Shown: in pieces, positions 1-8,821 of the stretch | Numbering within the stretch: the stretch's first letter is position 1 | How the letters are laid out: each line of letters starts with the position of its first letter | Assembly: GCA_002354655.1 (NCBI GenBank) | Contig: DELY01000046.1 | Coordinates: forward strand, 7,152-49,327 | DNA: 42,176 nucleotides | Direction of reading: 5' to 3' | From: Pseudomonas sp. UBA2684 | Lineage (GTDB): Bacteria > Pseudomonadota > Gammaproteobacteria > Pseudomonadales > Pseudomonadaceae | Translations under genes and position numbers: made by a program | The notes under the pieces: model-generated | The model's database searches: none | What the model saw: the letters and a program-made list of their open reading frames with translations, nothing else | Told to the model about the DNA's origin: nothing

Positions 1-11
1 TTCAAAGATTT

Positions 12-34
12 TCGCGGATAAATCCGCGCCCACA
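12..34. repeat. REP-like unit (degenerate)
   Basis: The unit begins TCGCGGATAAATCCGCG and continues CCCACA. It is a variant of the TCGCGGCTAAAGCCCC-TCCCACA unit found at 2897, 4568, 4693 and 6188-6257. It lies downstream of the terminator of the first operon. Confidence 0.5.
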
Positions 35-67
35 ACAGCGCGGCGCCTCCTGCAACACAGAGCCATG

Positions 68-103
68 AAAAAGCCCCGCGGGCACAACCGGCGGGGCTTT
101 TTT
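68..103. terminator. Bidirectional rho-independent terminator
   Basis: A 9-bp stem (AAGCCCCGC at 71-79 with GCGGGGCTT at 91-99) has an 11-nt loop, A residues on the left and a T tract on the right. It sits 12 nt beyond the stop of the SRPBCC gene and can end that minus-strand operon. The T tract at 98-103 would also stop plus-strand transcription entering the window. Confidence 0.85.
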
Positions 104-114
104 GCGACGCGGAA

Positions 115-645
115 TCAGGGCCGAGCTTCCGCCACGGCCTTGAGTTGCGCCAACCCCCGCTCGAAATCGCCGCCGCATAACGTGTCCATGTCCATCACCA
201 GGTGCACGGCCTTGCTGATGAAGGTGTTGCGCCCGCTCATGCTCCAGCTCACCCGCGTATCGGCGCCTTCGGCGATAAAACGAAACAGCACGTCGTTGTT
301 GGCCTTGAAGGGTCTGAGGAACGTCAACTGAAAGCGGATCTGCTCATGCGCCTGGCTGTCGACGATGCTCAGGCTGCCCTCGCCGACCTCTTTGTTGCCG
401 GCCCACCGATAGAGCGCACCGACGCCCGCGGGCGGCCCCTCGTAAACCTTGAGCATCTGCGGATCACGCTTGGCCCAAGGCGACCATTGCTCCCAGTTGT
501 GCAGGTCGTTGACCTGGGCGAATAGCACATCGACCGGCGCCGCCACCTGGAGCGAGCGCTCGACGCGAAAGCTGTCCGGCTGCCGAGCGATCAGCAGCAC
601 GGCGACGACGATCAGCACCAGGCCGATCAAGATCAAACTGAGCAT
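115..645 (-). CDS. SRPBCC family (polyketide cyclase/dehydrase-like) membrane-anchored protein
   Basis: The protein has 176 aa. An N-terminal hydrophobic anchor (about residues 2-20) is followed by an SRPBCC/START-like lipid- or ligand-binding fold (about 27-172), recognisable by the VAAPVDVLFAQVNDLHNWEQW region and the later FRFIAEGADTRVSWSMSG strand pair. I chose the ATG at 645 because AGGAG sits 8 nt before it; an in-frame GTG at 654 would lie inside that ribosome binding site. It is the last gene of a yciI-snoaL-SRPBCC minus-strand operon, 40 nt after the SnoaL gene, and a terminator follows. The family binds hydrophobic small molecules or acts in stress-linked modules. The ligand here is unknown. 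Confidence 0.85.
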   Translation of the reverse strand: MLSLILIGLVLIVVAVLLIARQPDSFRVERSLQVAAPVDVLFAQVNDLHNWEQWSPWAKRDPQMLKVYEGPPAGVGALYRWAGNKEVGEGSLSIVDSQAHEQIRFQLTFLRPFKANNDVLFRFIAEGADTRVSWSMSGRNTFISKAVHLVMDMDTLCGGDFERGLAQLKAVAEARP

Positions 646-685
646 GCGGCGCACTCCTGTTGAGTGGTTGCGTTAACCGGTCGGA

Positions 686-1132
686 TCAGGGTTTGAGGTC
701 GAACAGCGCCTTGCCGCTGTCCATCTCGAACGGCGCGGAGAAGTGCTCGTGGACGATCAGCCACTGCCCGCCGAGCTTCTGCAAGCACTGGGTCACGCGC
801 ATCCACGAGCTTTGCAGCTCGCCTTGCTCATTGCTGCCGCCGCAGTGAAACAGGTAATGCACCACGCCCAGCTCGCCACTGAGCAGGAAGGTCGGCTGGT
901 GGATCTCGAACAAACTTGGCCCCGCGCACATCGACATGCAGAACTGCCAGTGCGCCTTGTAGGCTTCGCGACCCTGGAAACGCAGCGGGCCAATCGCGTC
1001 GTAGGCGACGATATCTTCGGCGTAGTGGCTGACGATGCGCTCGACGTCCTTGTCCCGCGAGGCTTGCACCCAGCTGTCCAGCACGCGCTGCAACGGTGCC
1101 TGTTGTGCTGCCGTGGCAATGGTGGTGTTCAT
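686..1132 (-). CDS. SnoaL-like / nuclear transport factor 2 fold protein (YybH type)
   Basis: The protein has 148 aa and the NTF2-like cone fold pattern: an N-terminal helix (LQRVLDSWVQASRDKDVERI), a HYAEDIVAYDAIGPLRFQG segment, and a C-terminal HFSAPFEMDSGKALFDL end typical of DUF4440/SnoaL_3 proteins. The reading frame is open further upstream, but the ATG at 1132 has AGGAGAA at proper distance. It lies between the YciI-like and SRPBCC genes, with short gaps. Such proteins are small-molecule binding or isomerase-like. No catalytic assignment can be made. Confidence 0.85.
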   Translation of the reverse strand: MNTTIATAAQQAPLQRVLDSWVQASRDKDVERIVSHYAEDIVAYDAIGPLRFQGREAYKAHWQFCMSMCAGPSLFEIHQPTFLLSGELGVVHYLFHCGGSNEQGELQSSWMRVTQCLQKLGGQWLIVHEHFSAPFEMDSGKALFDLKP

Positions 1133-1176
1133 GGCGTTCTCCTGTTTGTCGTTGGGTTCCAACTGGCTGTCGGGTA

Positions 1177-1530
1177 TCAGGCGCTCGGCACGTCCAGCTC
1201 GCGCACCGGCCGCACTTCGATGGAGCCCACCCGCGCCGGCGGAATTTTCCCGGCGATCTGGATGGCTTCGTTGAGGTCGCGGGCATCGATCAGGTAGAAG
1301 CCGGCGAGCTGTTCCTTGGTTTCGGCGAACGGGCCGTCGGTGATCGACAGCTGACCGCCGCGCAGGCGCACGGTGGTGGCGGTGCGTATCGGTTGCAGGG
1401 CTTCCCCGGCGACCATTCGGCCGCTGGCGGCCAGCGACGCGGCATAGGCGTGGCACTCCTCGTCACGCGGGCTGTCCGGCGAGTGGTGCAGGGCATGCTC
1501 GTCGCTGTAGACCAGGCATAGGTATTTCAT
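1177..1530 (-). CDS. YciI family (DGPF domain) protein
   Basis: The protein has 117 aa. The DGPF motif is clear (ITDGPFAETKEQLAGFYLID), as is the family start KYLCLVYSDE. The ATG at 1530 is preceded by GGAGGACGC; an upstream TTG at 1542 would place the ribosome binding site inside the gene. DGPF proteins often sit beside an ECF sigma factor of the SigJ type; none is present here. The partners are instead the SnoaL-like and SRPBCC genes downstream. It is the first gene of that operon. Its activity is unknown in this context. Confidence 0.88.
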   Translation of the reverse strand: MKYLCLVYSDEHALHHSPDSPRDEECHAYAASLAASGRMVAGEALQPIRTATTVRLRGGQLSITDGPFAETKEQLAGFYLIDARDLNEAIQIAGKIPPARVGSIEVRPVRELDVPSA

Positions 1531-1678
1531 AGCGTCCTCCAAAAACAGCAGTCGTCACCGTGGGTACTGAGTAGTCGCGCGGCCAACGCCGAATTCGACA
1601 AGCCCGCGAAAAAATTTTCGATTGAGTTATAGACCGCTGCGGGCGACCGCGTAGCAATGGCAGGTGAACTACGGGTAC

Positions 1679-1710
1679 GTAGGGTGGACATGGCGCCGCC
1701 TTGTCCACCA
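1679..1710. repeat. GTAGGG-family inverted repeat
   Basis: GTAGGGTGGACA is followed 9 nt later by TTGTCCACC, forming a hairpin. The same family is seen at 6275, 23983, 39742 and 42112. Confidence 0.6.
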
Positions 1711-1792
1711 TTTGTGGTCTAGGCGCCTGTCGGACTTAACGCTGCTCTACTGCGGAAAAGCCTTTGGCATAAGGATGGGAAGCGATCGAACG

Positions 1793-1816
1793 AAAAAAGG
1801 GGCGCTTGTGGCGCCC
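1793..1816 (-). terminator. Rho-independent terminator of the minus-strand aldarate operon
   Basis: On the minus strand the order is GGGCGC, a 5-nt loop, GCGCCC, then six T. It lies about 95 nt beyond the stop of the 2-hydroxyacid dehydrogenase gene, the last gene of the minus-strand series. Confidence 0.75.
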
Positions 1817-1911
1817 GGTAAAGCTTTAAGGAGAGACGCCGCGGAGCTTGTGGCCCATGGCGGCGGATAAGCGCACCAGCGAGCGCTGGAACGCCTATAC
1901 GGTGGCGCGGC

Positions 1912-2850
1912 TCAGAGCGGGGTGAGCAGTTCGCCTTGTTCGACAAACGCCTGCAAATTGGCCAGCAACAGCGCTTCCATCTGCAAGCGGGTTTCTTCAC
2001 TGCCGCTGCCGATGTGCGGCAACAGCACCACGTTATTCAGCTCGCGCAGGGCCAGCGGTACCTGGGGTTCGGCCGCATATACATCCAGCCCGGCGCCACC
2101 GAGGGCGCCGCTGCGCAGGGCGGCGATCAGCGCGGGCTCGTCGACCACCGAACCACGCGCGACGTTGATCAGGATGCCGTCCGGGCCCAGGGCTTCGAGC
2201 ACCTCGCGGCCGATCAGCTGCTGGGTGGCGGCGCCGCCCGGACAGGTCAGCACGAGAAAATCCGCCCAGCGTGCCAGTTCGACCAGGCTCGCCTCGTAAC
2301 CATGCGGGCAATCGGCGAGCGGCGTGCGGTTGTGGTAACGCACGGCCATGGCGAAGCCGCTGGCGCGCTGCACCACGGCCGCGCCGATGCGCCCGAGGCC
2401 GACGATACCCAGGCGCTTGCCGCTGACCTTGCGCGCCAGCGGAAACGCCGCACTCGGCCAGCTCCCGGCGCGCACGAAGCGGTCGCCCTCGGACAGGCGC
2501 CGCGCCGTGTCGATGATCAGGCCCATGGCCAGATCGGCGACGCACTCGTTGAGCACATCCGGGGTGGTGCTGACCGCGATACCGCGTTCACGCAACAACT
2601 CCAGCGGATAGGGATCGTAGCCCACGCCGAAGCTGCAGATCGCCCGCAGGTTTGGCAGGCATGCCAGCTGCTCAACGCTGCAACCAAAACGCGCCGAAGA
2701 GACCAGCAACTCGAACTGCTCGCCCTGCTCACGCAGAAAAGCCTGCGGGTCGGCTTGCAGCCAGAGCGGCGTGACCGCGTAACGGGCAGCCAGGTTGGCG
2801 TTGAAACGTGCGGTCAGCGGGCCGATTTGCAGAATGTGCGGGCGGCTCAT
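1912..2850 (-). CDS. D-2-hydroxyacid dehydrogenase (NAD(P)-dependent, GhrB-like)
   Basis: The protein has 312 aa, the usual length of the D-isomer-specific 2-hydroxyacid dehydrogenases, which reduce 2-keto acids such as glyoxylate or hydroxypyruvate. It has the Rossmann glycines G151-x-G153-x-x-G156, the active-site Arg232 (NVARGSVVDE), Glu261 (AAEP) and His279 (LLPHIGSGSEE). The NRT triplet after the second beta strand (174-176) suggests NADPH preference, which is an inference. The ATG at 2850 has GAGG 6 nt upstream. It is last in the run kdgD-dehydrogenase-gudD-garD, separated from garD by a REP hairpin. No step of the aldarate-to-2-oxoglutarate route needs it, so its substrate is open. Confidence 0.88.
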   Translation of the reverse strand: MSRPHILQIGPLTARFNANLAARYAVTPLWLQADPQAFLREQGEQFELLVSSARFGCSVEQLACLPNLRAICSFGVGYDPYPLELLRERGIAVSTTPDVLNECVADLAMGLIIDTARRLSEGDRFVRAGSWPSAAFPLARKVSGKRLGIVGLGRIGAAVVQRASGFAMAVRYHNRTPLADCPHGYEASLVELARWADFLVLTCPGGAATQQLIGREVLEALGPDGILINVARGSVVDEPALIAALRSGALGGAGLDVYAAEPQVPLALRELNNVVLLPHIGSGSEETRLQMEALLLANLQAFVEQGELLTPL

Positions 2851-2896
2851 GGCAATCCTCGATCAATGACGGGTGGCGATGTTCCGTTCGGTGGAG

Positions 2897-2942
2897 TCGC
2901 GGCTAAAGCCCCTGCCACGGTAGGCGGGGCCTTTAGCGCGGA
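2897..2942. repeat. REP-like hairpin between garD and the 2-hydroxyacid dehydrogenase gene
   Basis: TCGCGGCTAAAGCCCC is followed by a degenerate inverted partner GGGGCCTTTAGCGCG. It fills the 101-nt gap and may attenuate or stabilise the minus-strand transcript. Confidence 0.65.
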
Positions 2943-2951
2943 ATGCCTCCC

Positions 2952-4505
2952 TCAGGTAATCGGTGCCGGGTTGAACAGCACAATGTCGTTGTGCAGCTGG
3001 TGCCGTTCGGCCCAGGTCTGCTGGCGGCCGCTGGCCACGTCCAGGTAATAGTGGAACAGCTGCCAGCCGAGCTCCTCGATGCTCGCCCGGCCGGTGGCAA
3101 TGCGCCCGGCATCGATATCGATCAGGTCCGGCCAGCGCTCGGCCAGTTCGGTACGCGTGGCCACTTTGACCACCGGCGCCATGGCCAGGCCGTAGGGCGT
3201 GCCACGCCCGGTGGTGAACACGTGCAGGTTCATCCCGGCGGCCAGTTGCAGGGTGCCGCAGACAAAATCGCTGGCCGGCGTGGCGCAGTAGATCAGGCCC
3301 TTGCGCGAGACCCGCTCGCCAGGGCCGACCACTGCGTTGATCGCGCTGCTGCCGGATTTGACGATGGAGCCCAGGGATTTTTCGACGATATTCGACAGCC
3401 CGCCCTTCTTGTTGCCCGGCGTGGTGTTGGCGCTGCGGTCGGCCTCGCCCTTGGCCAGGTAGCGGTCGTACCAGTCCATCTCGCGCACCAGGGCATCGGC
3501 CACTTCGGGGGTTTCGGCGCGGGCGGTGAGCATATAGATGGCGTCGCGCACCTCGGTGTTTTCCGAGAACATCACCGTGGCGCCGGCGCGGATCAGCAGG
3601 TCCGAGGCGAAACCCAGGGCCGGGTTGGCGGTGATACCGGAAAACGCATCGCTGCCGCCGCACTGCATGCCGAGAATCAGCTCGGAGGCCGGCACCGTCT
3701 CGCGGCGGCGCTGGTTCAACTTCTGCAAACGCGCGTCAGCCATGGCCATGATCTGTTCGATCATTTCGCCAAAGCCGCTTTGCGATTCCTGCAAGCGATA
3801 CAGCCAGGGCTCGCGCAGGTCCACCGAGGCATCCCCCTCGTGCATCACCTGCTCGGCCTGCAATTTCTCGCAGCCAAGGCCGATCACCAGCGCCTCGCCA
3901 CCCAGGTTGGGATTGCGCGCCAGGTTGCGCACGGTGCGGATCGGGATATAGGCGTCCTTCGCGGTAATCGCCACGCCGCAGCCGTAGCTATGGGTCAGCG
4001 CCACCACGCCATCGACATGCGGGTACTTGGGCAGCAGCTCGCTGCGGATGCGCGCCACCGCGTGATCGAGCACACCGGTGACGCACTGCACCGTGGTGCT
4101 GATGCCAAGGATATTGCGCGTACCCACGGTGCCGTCGGCATTGCGGTAGCCCTCAAAGGTGTAACCCTCCAGCGCCGGCAAAGCGGCCGGCACCGCATTG
4201 GCCATCGGCAGGCTGTCCAGCGCGGGGGCGGACGGCATCTGCAACAAGGTTTCCTTGACCCAGCTACCGCGTGCGATGGCCTGCAAGGCGTAGCCGATAA
4301 TCTGCCCGTAACGCACCACCATGGCACCCTGGGCGATATCGACCAGCGCCACCTTATGGCTTTGCGGGATGCCTTCAAGGGCTTCCAGGCCGTCGGGAAA
4401 ACGACTGCCGGCGGCGACGCCCTGATCGTTGACCACCACGGCGACATTGTCGGCCGGGTTGAGGCGGATATAGCGCGGCGAATCTTGGTGTTGAATCAGC
4501 TCCAC
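2952..4505 (-). CDS. garD: Galactarate dehydratase
   Basis: Converts D-galactarate (mucate) to 5-dehydro-4-deoxy-D-glucarate in the cytoplasm. The 517 aa align from memory almost end to end with E. coli GarD (523 aa), a member of the altronate/galactarate dehydratase (UxaA) family. It has an N-terminal SAF-like domain (about 1-95, with [11 protein letters not shown] and FPDGLE), a middle domain ([23 protein letters not shown]) and a C-terminal domain ([44 protein letters not shown]). The start is a GTG at 4505 with AAGGTGA 4-5 nt upstream; this gives the family N-terminus [14 protein letters not shown]. The frame is open for 28 more codons, which run into a REP unit and are not credible. It follows gudD on the minus strand across a 252-nt REP-filled gap. 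An iron cofactor is known for the family. Confidence 0.96.
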   Translation of the reverse strand: MELIQHQDSPRYIRLNPADNVAVVVNDQGVAAGSRFPDGLEALEGIPQSHKVALVDIAQGAMVVRYGQIIGYALQAIARGSWVKETLLQMPSAPALDSLPMANAVPAALPALEGYTFEGYRNADGTVGTRNILGISTTVQCVTGVLDHAVARIRSELLPKYPHVDGVVALTHSYGCGVAITAKDAYIPIRTVRNLARNPNLGGEALVIGLGCEKLQAEQVMHEGDASVDLREPWLYRLQESQSGFGEMIEQIMAMADARLQKLNQRRRETVPASELILGMQCGGSDAFSGITANPALGFASDLLIRAGATVMFSENTEVRDAIYMLTARAETPEVADALVREMDWYDRYLAKGEADRSANTTPGNKKGGLSNIVEKSLGSIVKSGSSAINAVVGPGERVSRKGLIYCATPASDFVCGTLQLAAGMNLHVFTTGRGTPYGLAMAPVVKVATRTELAERWPDLIDIDAGRIATGRASIEELGWQLFHYYLDVASGRQQTWAERHQLHNDIVLFNPAPIT

Positions 4506-4567
4506 GGTGTCACCTTTGCTGCGGGTTATAGACCCCGCTCTTGTTGATTGAACGGCAAGGCATTTGT

Positions 4568-4715
4568 TCGCGGCTAAAGCCCCTCCCACAGGCTCCGCGG
4601 TAGTCTGCAGGATCCGGCATACAGCAGATCATGTGGGAAGGGCCGGGTGGCGATCCGCTTTAGCCGCGATGCTTTTGATCTTTGCAGCTTGGTCGCGGCT
4701 AAAGCCCCTCCCACA
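4568..4715. repeat. REP cluster (three units) between gudD and garD
   Basis: Two direct units begin TCGCGGCTAAAGCCCC and end TCCCACA (4568-4590 and 4693-4715). An inverted degenerate unit lies between them (4632-4669, TGTGGGAAGGG then CTTTAGCCGCGA). This is the arrangement of a BIME. It occupies most of the gap and lies within the presumed minus-strand transcript. Confidence 0.75.
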
Positions 4716-4757
4716 CTGGAGTCTGGCAGTACTAAAGCTGGCTAAAACCCACCACGC

Positions 4758-6113
4758 TCAGCGCACCATGCACGGCCGCTTGTTATCGAACTGCCAGCCG
4801 GAGATCAGGTACTGCATGGCCACCGCGTCGTTGCGCGCGCCGAGGCCCATGCCTTGGTACAGCTCGTGGGCCTTGGCCAGGGCATCCCAATCCAGCTCCA
4901 CACCCAGGCCCGGGCTCGATGGCACCTGCACCAAACCGCCTTCGATCTGCAGTGGGTTGTGGGTCAGGTACTGGCCGTCCTGCCAGATCCAGTGGGTGTC
5001 GATGGCGGTGACTTTGCCCGGCGCGGCGGCGGCCACGTGGGTGAACATCGCCAGGGAAATGTCGAAGTGGTTGTTGGAATGCGAGCCCCAGGTCAGGCCC
5101 CACTCGTTGCACATCTGCGCCACGCGCACCGAACCCTGCATGGTCCAGAAGTGCGGGTCGGCCAGCGGGATGTCGACCGACTGCAACTGGATGCAGTGGC
5201 CCATCTGCCGCCAGTCGGTGGCGATCATATTGGTCGCGGTCGGCAGGCCGGTGGCGCGGCGGAACTCGGCCATCACCTCGCGGCCGGAATAACCGTTTTC
5301 CGCGCCGCAAGGGTCTTCGGCATAAGCCAGCACGCCATGCAGATCACGGCACAGGTGCACGGCTTCGGCCAGCGACCAGCCGCCGTTCGGATCGAGGGTC
5401 ACCCGCGCCTCCGGGAAGCGCTCGGCCAAAGCGCGAATCGCCTCGACTTCCTCGGCGCCGCGCAGCACGCCGCCCTTCAGTTTGAAGTCGTTGAAGCCAT
5501 AGCGCGCATGGGCTGCTTCGGCCTGGCGGACGATGGTTTCCGGGCTCAGCGCCTGCTCGTTGCGCACGCGGAACCAGGCGTCGTCGGCGTTGCGCTCGTC
5601 GCGGTAGCCGAGGTCGGTCTTGCCCTTGTCGGCGATGTAGAACAGGTAGCCAAGCATCTCCACCGCATCGCGCTGCTGGCCTTCGCCGAGCAGGGCGGCC
5701 ACCGGCACGCCGAGGTGCTGACCGAGCAGGTCGAGCAGCGCCGCTTCCAGGGCAGTGACCGCATGAATGGTGATACGCAGGTCGAAGGTCTGTAGGCCAC
5801 GGCCGCCCGAGTCACGGTCGGCGAAAGCCTGACGCACCTGGTTGAGCAGGCCGTTGTAGTTGCCGATGGACTGGCCGACCAGCAGCGCGCGGGCGTCTTC
5901 CAGGGTCTGGCGGATGGCTTCACCGCCGGGCACTTCGCCGACGCCGATGCGGCCGGCGTTGTCTTTGAGAATCAGGATGTTGCGGGTAAAGAATGGGCCG
6001 TGGGCGCCACTCAGGTTAAGCAGCATGCTGTCATGGCCGGCAACCGGCACGACCTGTAGCTCGGTGATGATCGGGGCACCTGAAAAGGCGCCTTGCTTGG
6101 ATTCTGTTTTCAT
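4758..6113 (-). CDS. gudD: Glucarate dehydratase
   Basis: Dehydrates D-glucarate (and L-idarate) to 5-dehydro-4-deoxy-D-glucarate; enolase superfamily, Mg2+-dependent, cytoplasmic. The 451 aa match E. coli GudD (446 aa) with a constant offset of +6. Catalytic and metal residues are present: Lys211 and Lys213 (DFKLKGG), Asp241 (DPNG), Glu266 (EDPCG), Asn295 (ATNM) and His345 (GSHSNNH). The substrate-loop motif LQTFDLR (108-113) is intact, as is the C-terminal NKRPCMVR. The ATG at 6113 has AAGAG upstream; the open frame upstream of it lacks family sequence. It lies between the semialdehyde dehydrogenase gene and garD. A second, divergent copy of the family is on the other strand at 9383. Confidence 0.97.
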   Translation of the reverse strand: MKTESKQGAFSGAPIITELQVVPVAGHDSMLLNLSGAHGPFFTRNILILKDNAGRIGVGEVPGGEAIRQTLEDARALLVGQSIGNYNGLLNQVRQAFADRDSGGRGLQTFDLRITIHAVTALEAALLDLLGQHLGVPVAALLGEGQQRDAVEMLGYLFYIADKGKTDLGYRDERNADDAWFRVRNEQALSPETIVRQAEAAHARYGFNDFKLKGGVLRGAEEVEAIRALAERFPEARVTLDPNGGWSLAEAVHLCRDLHGVLAYAEDPCGAENGYSGREVMAEFRRATGLPTATNMIATDWRQMGHCIQLQSVDIPLADPHFWTMQGSVRVAQMCNEWGLTWGSHSNNHFDISLAMFTHVAAAAPGKVTAIDTHWIWQDGQYLTHNPLQIEGGLVQVPSSPGLGVELDWDALAKAHELYQGMGLGARNDAVAMQYLISGWQFDNKRPCMVR

Positions 6114-6187
6114 AGCTCTTGCCCTGTTGTTGTTATCCGGGTCTGAACGTTTGCCAATACACCGCGCCGTCGGCGCGTTCACGCGGT

Positions 6188-6257
6188 TGTGGGAGGGGCT
6201 TTAGCCGCGAAAGGCCGCGACAGCTGAACAGCTGTCGCGGCTAAAGCCCCTCCCACA
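6188..6257. repeat. BIME: two REP units as a long perfect palindrome
   Basis: A unit reading TGTGGGAGGGG-CTTTAGCCGCGA (6188-6210) and its exact inverse (6235-6257) enclose a short CAGCTG-AA-CAGCTG centre. The transcript would form a very strong hairpin between the semialdehyde dehydrogenase gene and gudD. Confidence 0.85.
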
Positions 6258-6274
6258 AAAAAACGATTACAGCC

Positions 6275-6348
6275 GTAGGGTGGATGACGTTTTTTCATCC
6301 ACCGTAACGACGCCAGGGTGGATCGGTGAAGCGTGATCCACCCTGCGG
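6275..6348. repeat. GTAGGG-family repeats (two hairpins)
   Basis: GTAGGGTGGAT pairs with ATCCACC across a T-rich loop. A second hairpin, AGGGTGGATC with GATCCACCCT, lies just downstream of the stop codon of the minus-strand dehydrogenase gene. It may work as a weak terminator or a 3' stabiliser. Confidence 0.6.
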
Positions 6349-6351
6349 GCA

Positions 6352-7794
6352 CTAGCCGATATAGGTGGTTTTCACCGTGGTATAGAACTCCTGGGCGTAT
6401 TTGCCCTGCTCGCGGCTGCCGTAGGACGAGCCTTTGCGGCCGCCGAACGGCACATGGTAATCGACCCCGGCCGTCGGCAGGTTGACCATGACCATGCCGG
6501 CCTGGGCATGCCGTTTGAAGTGGTTGGCGTGTTTCAGCGAGGTGGTGCAGATACCCGCAGACAGGCCGAACTCGGTGTCATTGGCCATGGCCAGTGCCGC
6601 CTCGTAATCGGCGACTTTGACGATATTCGCCACCGGGCCGAAGATCTCTTCGCGGCTGATGCGCATAGCGGCGGTGCTGTCGGCAAACAGCGTCGGCGCC
6701 AGGTAATAGCCGTCCTGCGCGCAGGAAACCCGCTCGCCACCGCAGACCAGGCGTGCGCCTTCCTGCTTGCCGATCTCGATGTAACGCAGGTCCTGTTCCA
6801 GCTGCGCCTGGGACACCACCGGGCCGATGTCCACGCCTTTTTCCAAAGCATTGCCGACCTTGATCGACTTCATCCGCTCGGCCATGGCCGCGACGAACTG
6901 GTCGTAGATACCGGCGGTGACGATCAGGCGGCTGGAGGCGGTGCAACGCTGACCGGTGGAGTAGAAGGCGCTCTGCACCGACAGCTCGACAGCGGTTTTC
7001 AGGTCGGCGTCATCGAGGATCACCTGCGGGTTCTTGCCGCCCATTTCCAGCTGCACCTTGGCGCCACGCGCCACACAACTGGCGGCGATGCTGCGGCCGA
7101 CGCCAACCGAACCGGTAAAGCTGACGCCATCGACCTCGGTGTTCTGCACGATGGCTTCACCGACCACTCGGCCGCTGCCCATCACCAGGTTGAACACCCC
7201 GGCCGGGAAGCCCGCACGGGAGATGATTTCGGCAATCGCCCAGGCGCAGCCCGGCACCAGATCGGCCGGTTTGAGCACCACGCAGTTGCCGTAGGCCAGC
7301 GCCGGAGCGACTTTCCAGGCGGGAATGGCGATGGGGAAGTTCCATGGGGTGATCAGGCCGATCACGCCCAGCGGCTCGCGGGTGACTTCCACCGAGACGC
7401 CAGGACGCACCGAGGCCAGCAGTTCGCCGGCCTGACGCAGGCATTCGCCGGCGAAGTACTTGAAGATATTGCCGGCGCGGCCGACTTCGCCGATGGCTTC
7501 GGGCAGGGTCTTGCCCTCTTCGCGTGCCAGCAGCGCACCGAGTTCCTCACGACGGGCGAGGATTTCGCTGCCGACCTTATCCAGCGCGTCGCTGCGTGCC
7601 TGGATACCCGAAGTCGACCAGGCCGGGAACGCGGCACGGGCGGCATCGATGGCCTGGTTGACCTGCTCGGCATCGGCCTGGGCGTACTCGCCAACCAAGT
7701 CGGACAGATCCGACGGGTTGATGTTGCTTGAGTAACGGGCAGCGGCGACCCATTGGCCGCCGATGTAGTTGTCGTAACGCGGTGGATTGGCCAC
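6352..7794 (-). CDS. 2,5-dioxovalerate (2-oxoglutarate semialdehyde) dehydrogenase, ALDH family
   Basis: Oxidises 2-oxoglutarate semialdehyde (2,5-dioxopentanoate) to 2-oxoglutarate with NAD(P)+, the last step of the aldarate route. The 480 aa are a complete aldehyde dehydrogenase: oxyanion Asn152 (TPWNFP), cofactor Lys175 (LKPADL), general-base Glu250 (LEMGGKNPQ), nucleophile Cys284 (GQRCTASSR) and the C-terminal VPFGGRKGSSYGSREQG region. The start is GTG at 7794, with AGGAGG at good distance. Family membership is certain. The substrate is inferred from position directly after kdgD (55-nt gap) in the same operon. Confidence 0.92.
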   Translation of the reverse strand: MANPPRYDNYIGGQWVAAARYSSNINPSDLSDLVGEYAQADAEQVNQAIDAARAAFPAWSTSGIQARSDALDKVGSEILARREELGALLAREEGKTLPEAIGEVGRAGNIFKYFAGECLRQAGELLASVRPGVSVEVTREPLGVIGLITPWNFPIAIPAWKVAPALAYGNCVVLKPADLVPGCAWAIAEIISRAGFPAGVFNLVMGSGRVVGEAIVQNTEVDGVSFTGSVGVGRSIAASCVARGAKVQLEMGGKNPQVILDDADLKTAVELSVQSAFYSTGQRCTASSRLIVTAGIYDQFVAAMAERMKSIKVGNALEKGVDIGPVVSQAQLEQDLRYIEIGKQEGARLVCGGERVSCAQDGYYLAPTLFADSTAAMRISREEIFGPVANIVKVADYEAALAMANDTEFGLSAGICTTSLKHANHFKRHAQAGMVMVNLPTAGVDYHVPFGGRKGSSYGSREQGKYAQEFYTTVKTTYIG

Positions 7795-7813
7795 GAATAG
7801 CCTCCTGTTGCGA

Positions 7814-7834
7814 AGCGGCGCGCCAGGCGCCGCT
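7814..7834. other. Intercistronic hairpin between kdgD and the dehydrogenase gene
   Basis: AGCGGCGC pairs with GCGCCGCT (8 bp) over a 5-nt loop. It lies between the kdgD stop and the AGGAGG of the next gene. There is no T tract, so it is more likely an RNA processing or stability element than a terminator. Confidence 0.5.
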
Positions 7835-7849
7835 ATGTAAATGACGGGG

Positions 7850-8761
7850 TTATTGCGCGCCCTGGGCTTCGATCAGCGCAGCGAGCATTTCGTACTCTTC
7901 CGGCAGCAGATCGGTCAGCGGGGTGCGCACCGGGCCGGCGTCATGCCCAACAATCTTGGCGCCCGCCTTGATGATGCTGACGCCATAACCGGCACAACGA
8001 TTGCGGATGGCCAGGTACGGCAGGAAGAACTCGTCGATGATCTTGCCGACGGTGGCGTGATCGTCACGCGCCATGGCGTGGTAGAAATTCATCGCGGTTT
8101 TCGGGATGAAGTTGAACACCGCCGAGGAGTACACCGGCACGCCCAGCGCTTTATAAGCCGCGGCGTAGACTTCCGCCGTTTGCAGGCCACCGAGGTAGCT
8201 CAGGCGATCGCCCAGGCGACGGCGGATGGACACCATCAGCTCGATATCGCCGATGCCGTCCTTGTAGCCGATCAGGTTCGGGCAGCGATCCGCCACCTGC
8301 TCCAGCAGCGCCGCGTTCAGGCGGCAGACGCTGCGGTTGTACACCACCACGCCGATGTTCACCGATTTGCACACGGCTTCCACGTGCAGCGCGACGCCTT
8401 CCTGGCTGGCTTCGGTCAGGTAATGCGGCAGCAGCAGCAGGCCTTTGGCCCCCAGGCGCTCGGCTTCCTGCGCCATTTCGATGGCCTGACGGGTCGGCCC
8501 ACCGACGCCCGCGAGGATCGGCACACTGCCGGCGCAGGTGTCGACGGCGGTCTTGATCACCGCCGAATACTCTTTGCCAGTCAGCGAGAAGAATTCACCG
8601 GTACCACCGGCGGCGAACAGCGCCGACGCACCGTAAGGCGCCAGCCATTCCAGGCGGCGGGCATAGGTATCGGCGCGGAAATCGCCGGCAGCATCGAAAT
8701 CGGTCACGGGGAAAGACAGCAGACCGGAAGAGAGGATGGACTTCAGTTCTTGTGGATTCAT
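7850..8761 (-). CDS. kdgD: 5-dehydro-4-deoxyglucarate dehydratase (decarboxylating)
   Basis: Converts 5-dehydro-4-deoxy-D-glucarate to 2-oxoglutarate semialdehyde, CO2 and water; class I aldolase-like, DapA/DHDPS superfamily. The 303 aa match Pseudomonas KdgD over the full length as I remember it. The Schiff-base lysine is K167 (LIGYKDG), the catalytic tyrosine Y141 (VVVYNR), and the substrate loop is [11 protein letters not shown] (50-60). The ATG at 8761 starts the family N-terminus [10 protein letters not shown]; codons upstream are extra. It is the first gene of the minus-strand operon. A putative GntR operator (8822-8834) lies 61 nt upstream of its start. Confidence 0.96.
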   Translation of the reverse strand: MNPQELKSILSSGLLSFPVTDFDAAGDFRADTYARRLEWLAPYGASALFAAGGTGEFFSLTGKEYSAVIKTAVDTCAGSVPILAGVGGPTRQAIEMAQEAERLGAKGLLLLPHYLTEASQEGVALHVEAVCKSVNIGVVVYNRSVCRLNAALLEQVADRCPNLIGYKDGIGDIELMVSIRRRLGDRLSYLGGLQTAEVYAAAYKALGVPVYSSAVFNFIPKTAMNFYHAMARDDHATVGKIIDEFFLPYLAIRNRCAGYGVSIIKAGAKIVGHDAGPVRTPLTDLLPEEYEMLAALIEAQGAQ

Positions 8762-8821
8762 TGTGCGAACACCCTGTAAAGCAGTTGTGAGGGAAAGCGT
8801 CAGCCGCAGCTGTAGAGTTAC

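Larger units (their letters stand above)
1531..1911. other. Intergenic spacer with GTAGGG repeat and a terminator
   Basis: This 381-nt stretch should hold the promoter of the yciI operon (minus strand), though I cannot fix -35/-10 boxes. It contains a GTAGGGTGGACA hairpin repeat (1679-1710) and the minus-strand terminator of the 2-hydroxyacid dehydrogenase gene (1793-1816). Short open frames here have no credible protein character. Confidence 0.6.

Noticed and set aside
1719-2000. 93-codon minus-strand frame overlapping the end of the 2-hydroxyacid dehydrogenase gene
   Set aside because: Runs through a terminator hairpin and has Arg/Cys/Pro-rich shadow composition.
2943-4547. 534-codon plus-strand open frame opposite garD
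   Set aside because: It is antisense to a complete galactarate dehydratase and has no recognisable fold.
4563-4715. Possible CRISPR-like array because of repeated units with spacers
   Set aside because: The units are REP sequences in both orientations with unequal gaps; no cas genes are present.
6454-7731. 425-codon plus-strand open frame opposite the semialdehyde dehydrogenase gene
   Set aside because: Shadow of the real gene; His/Asp/Gly-rich with no motif.
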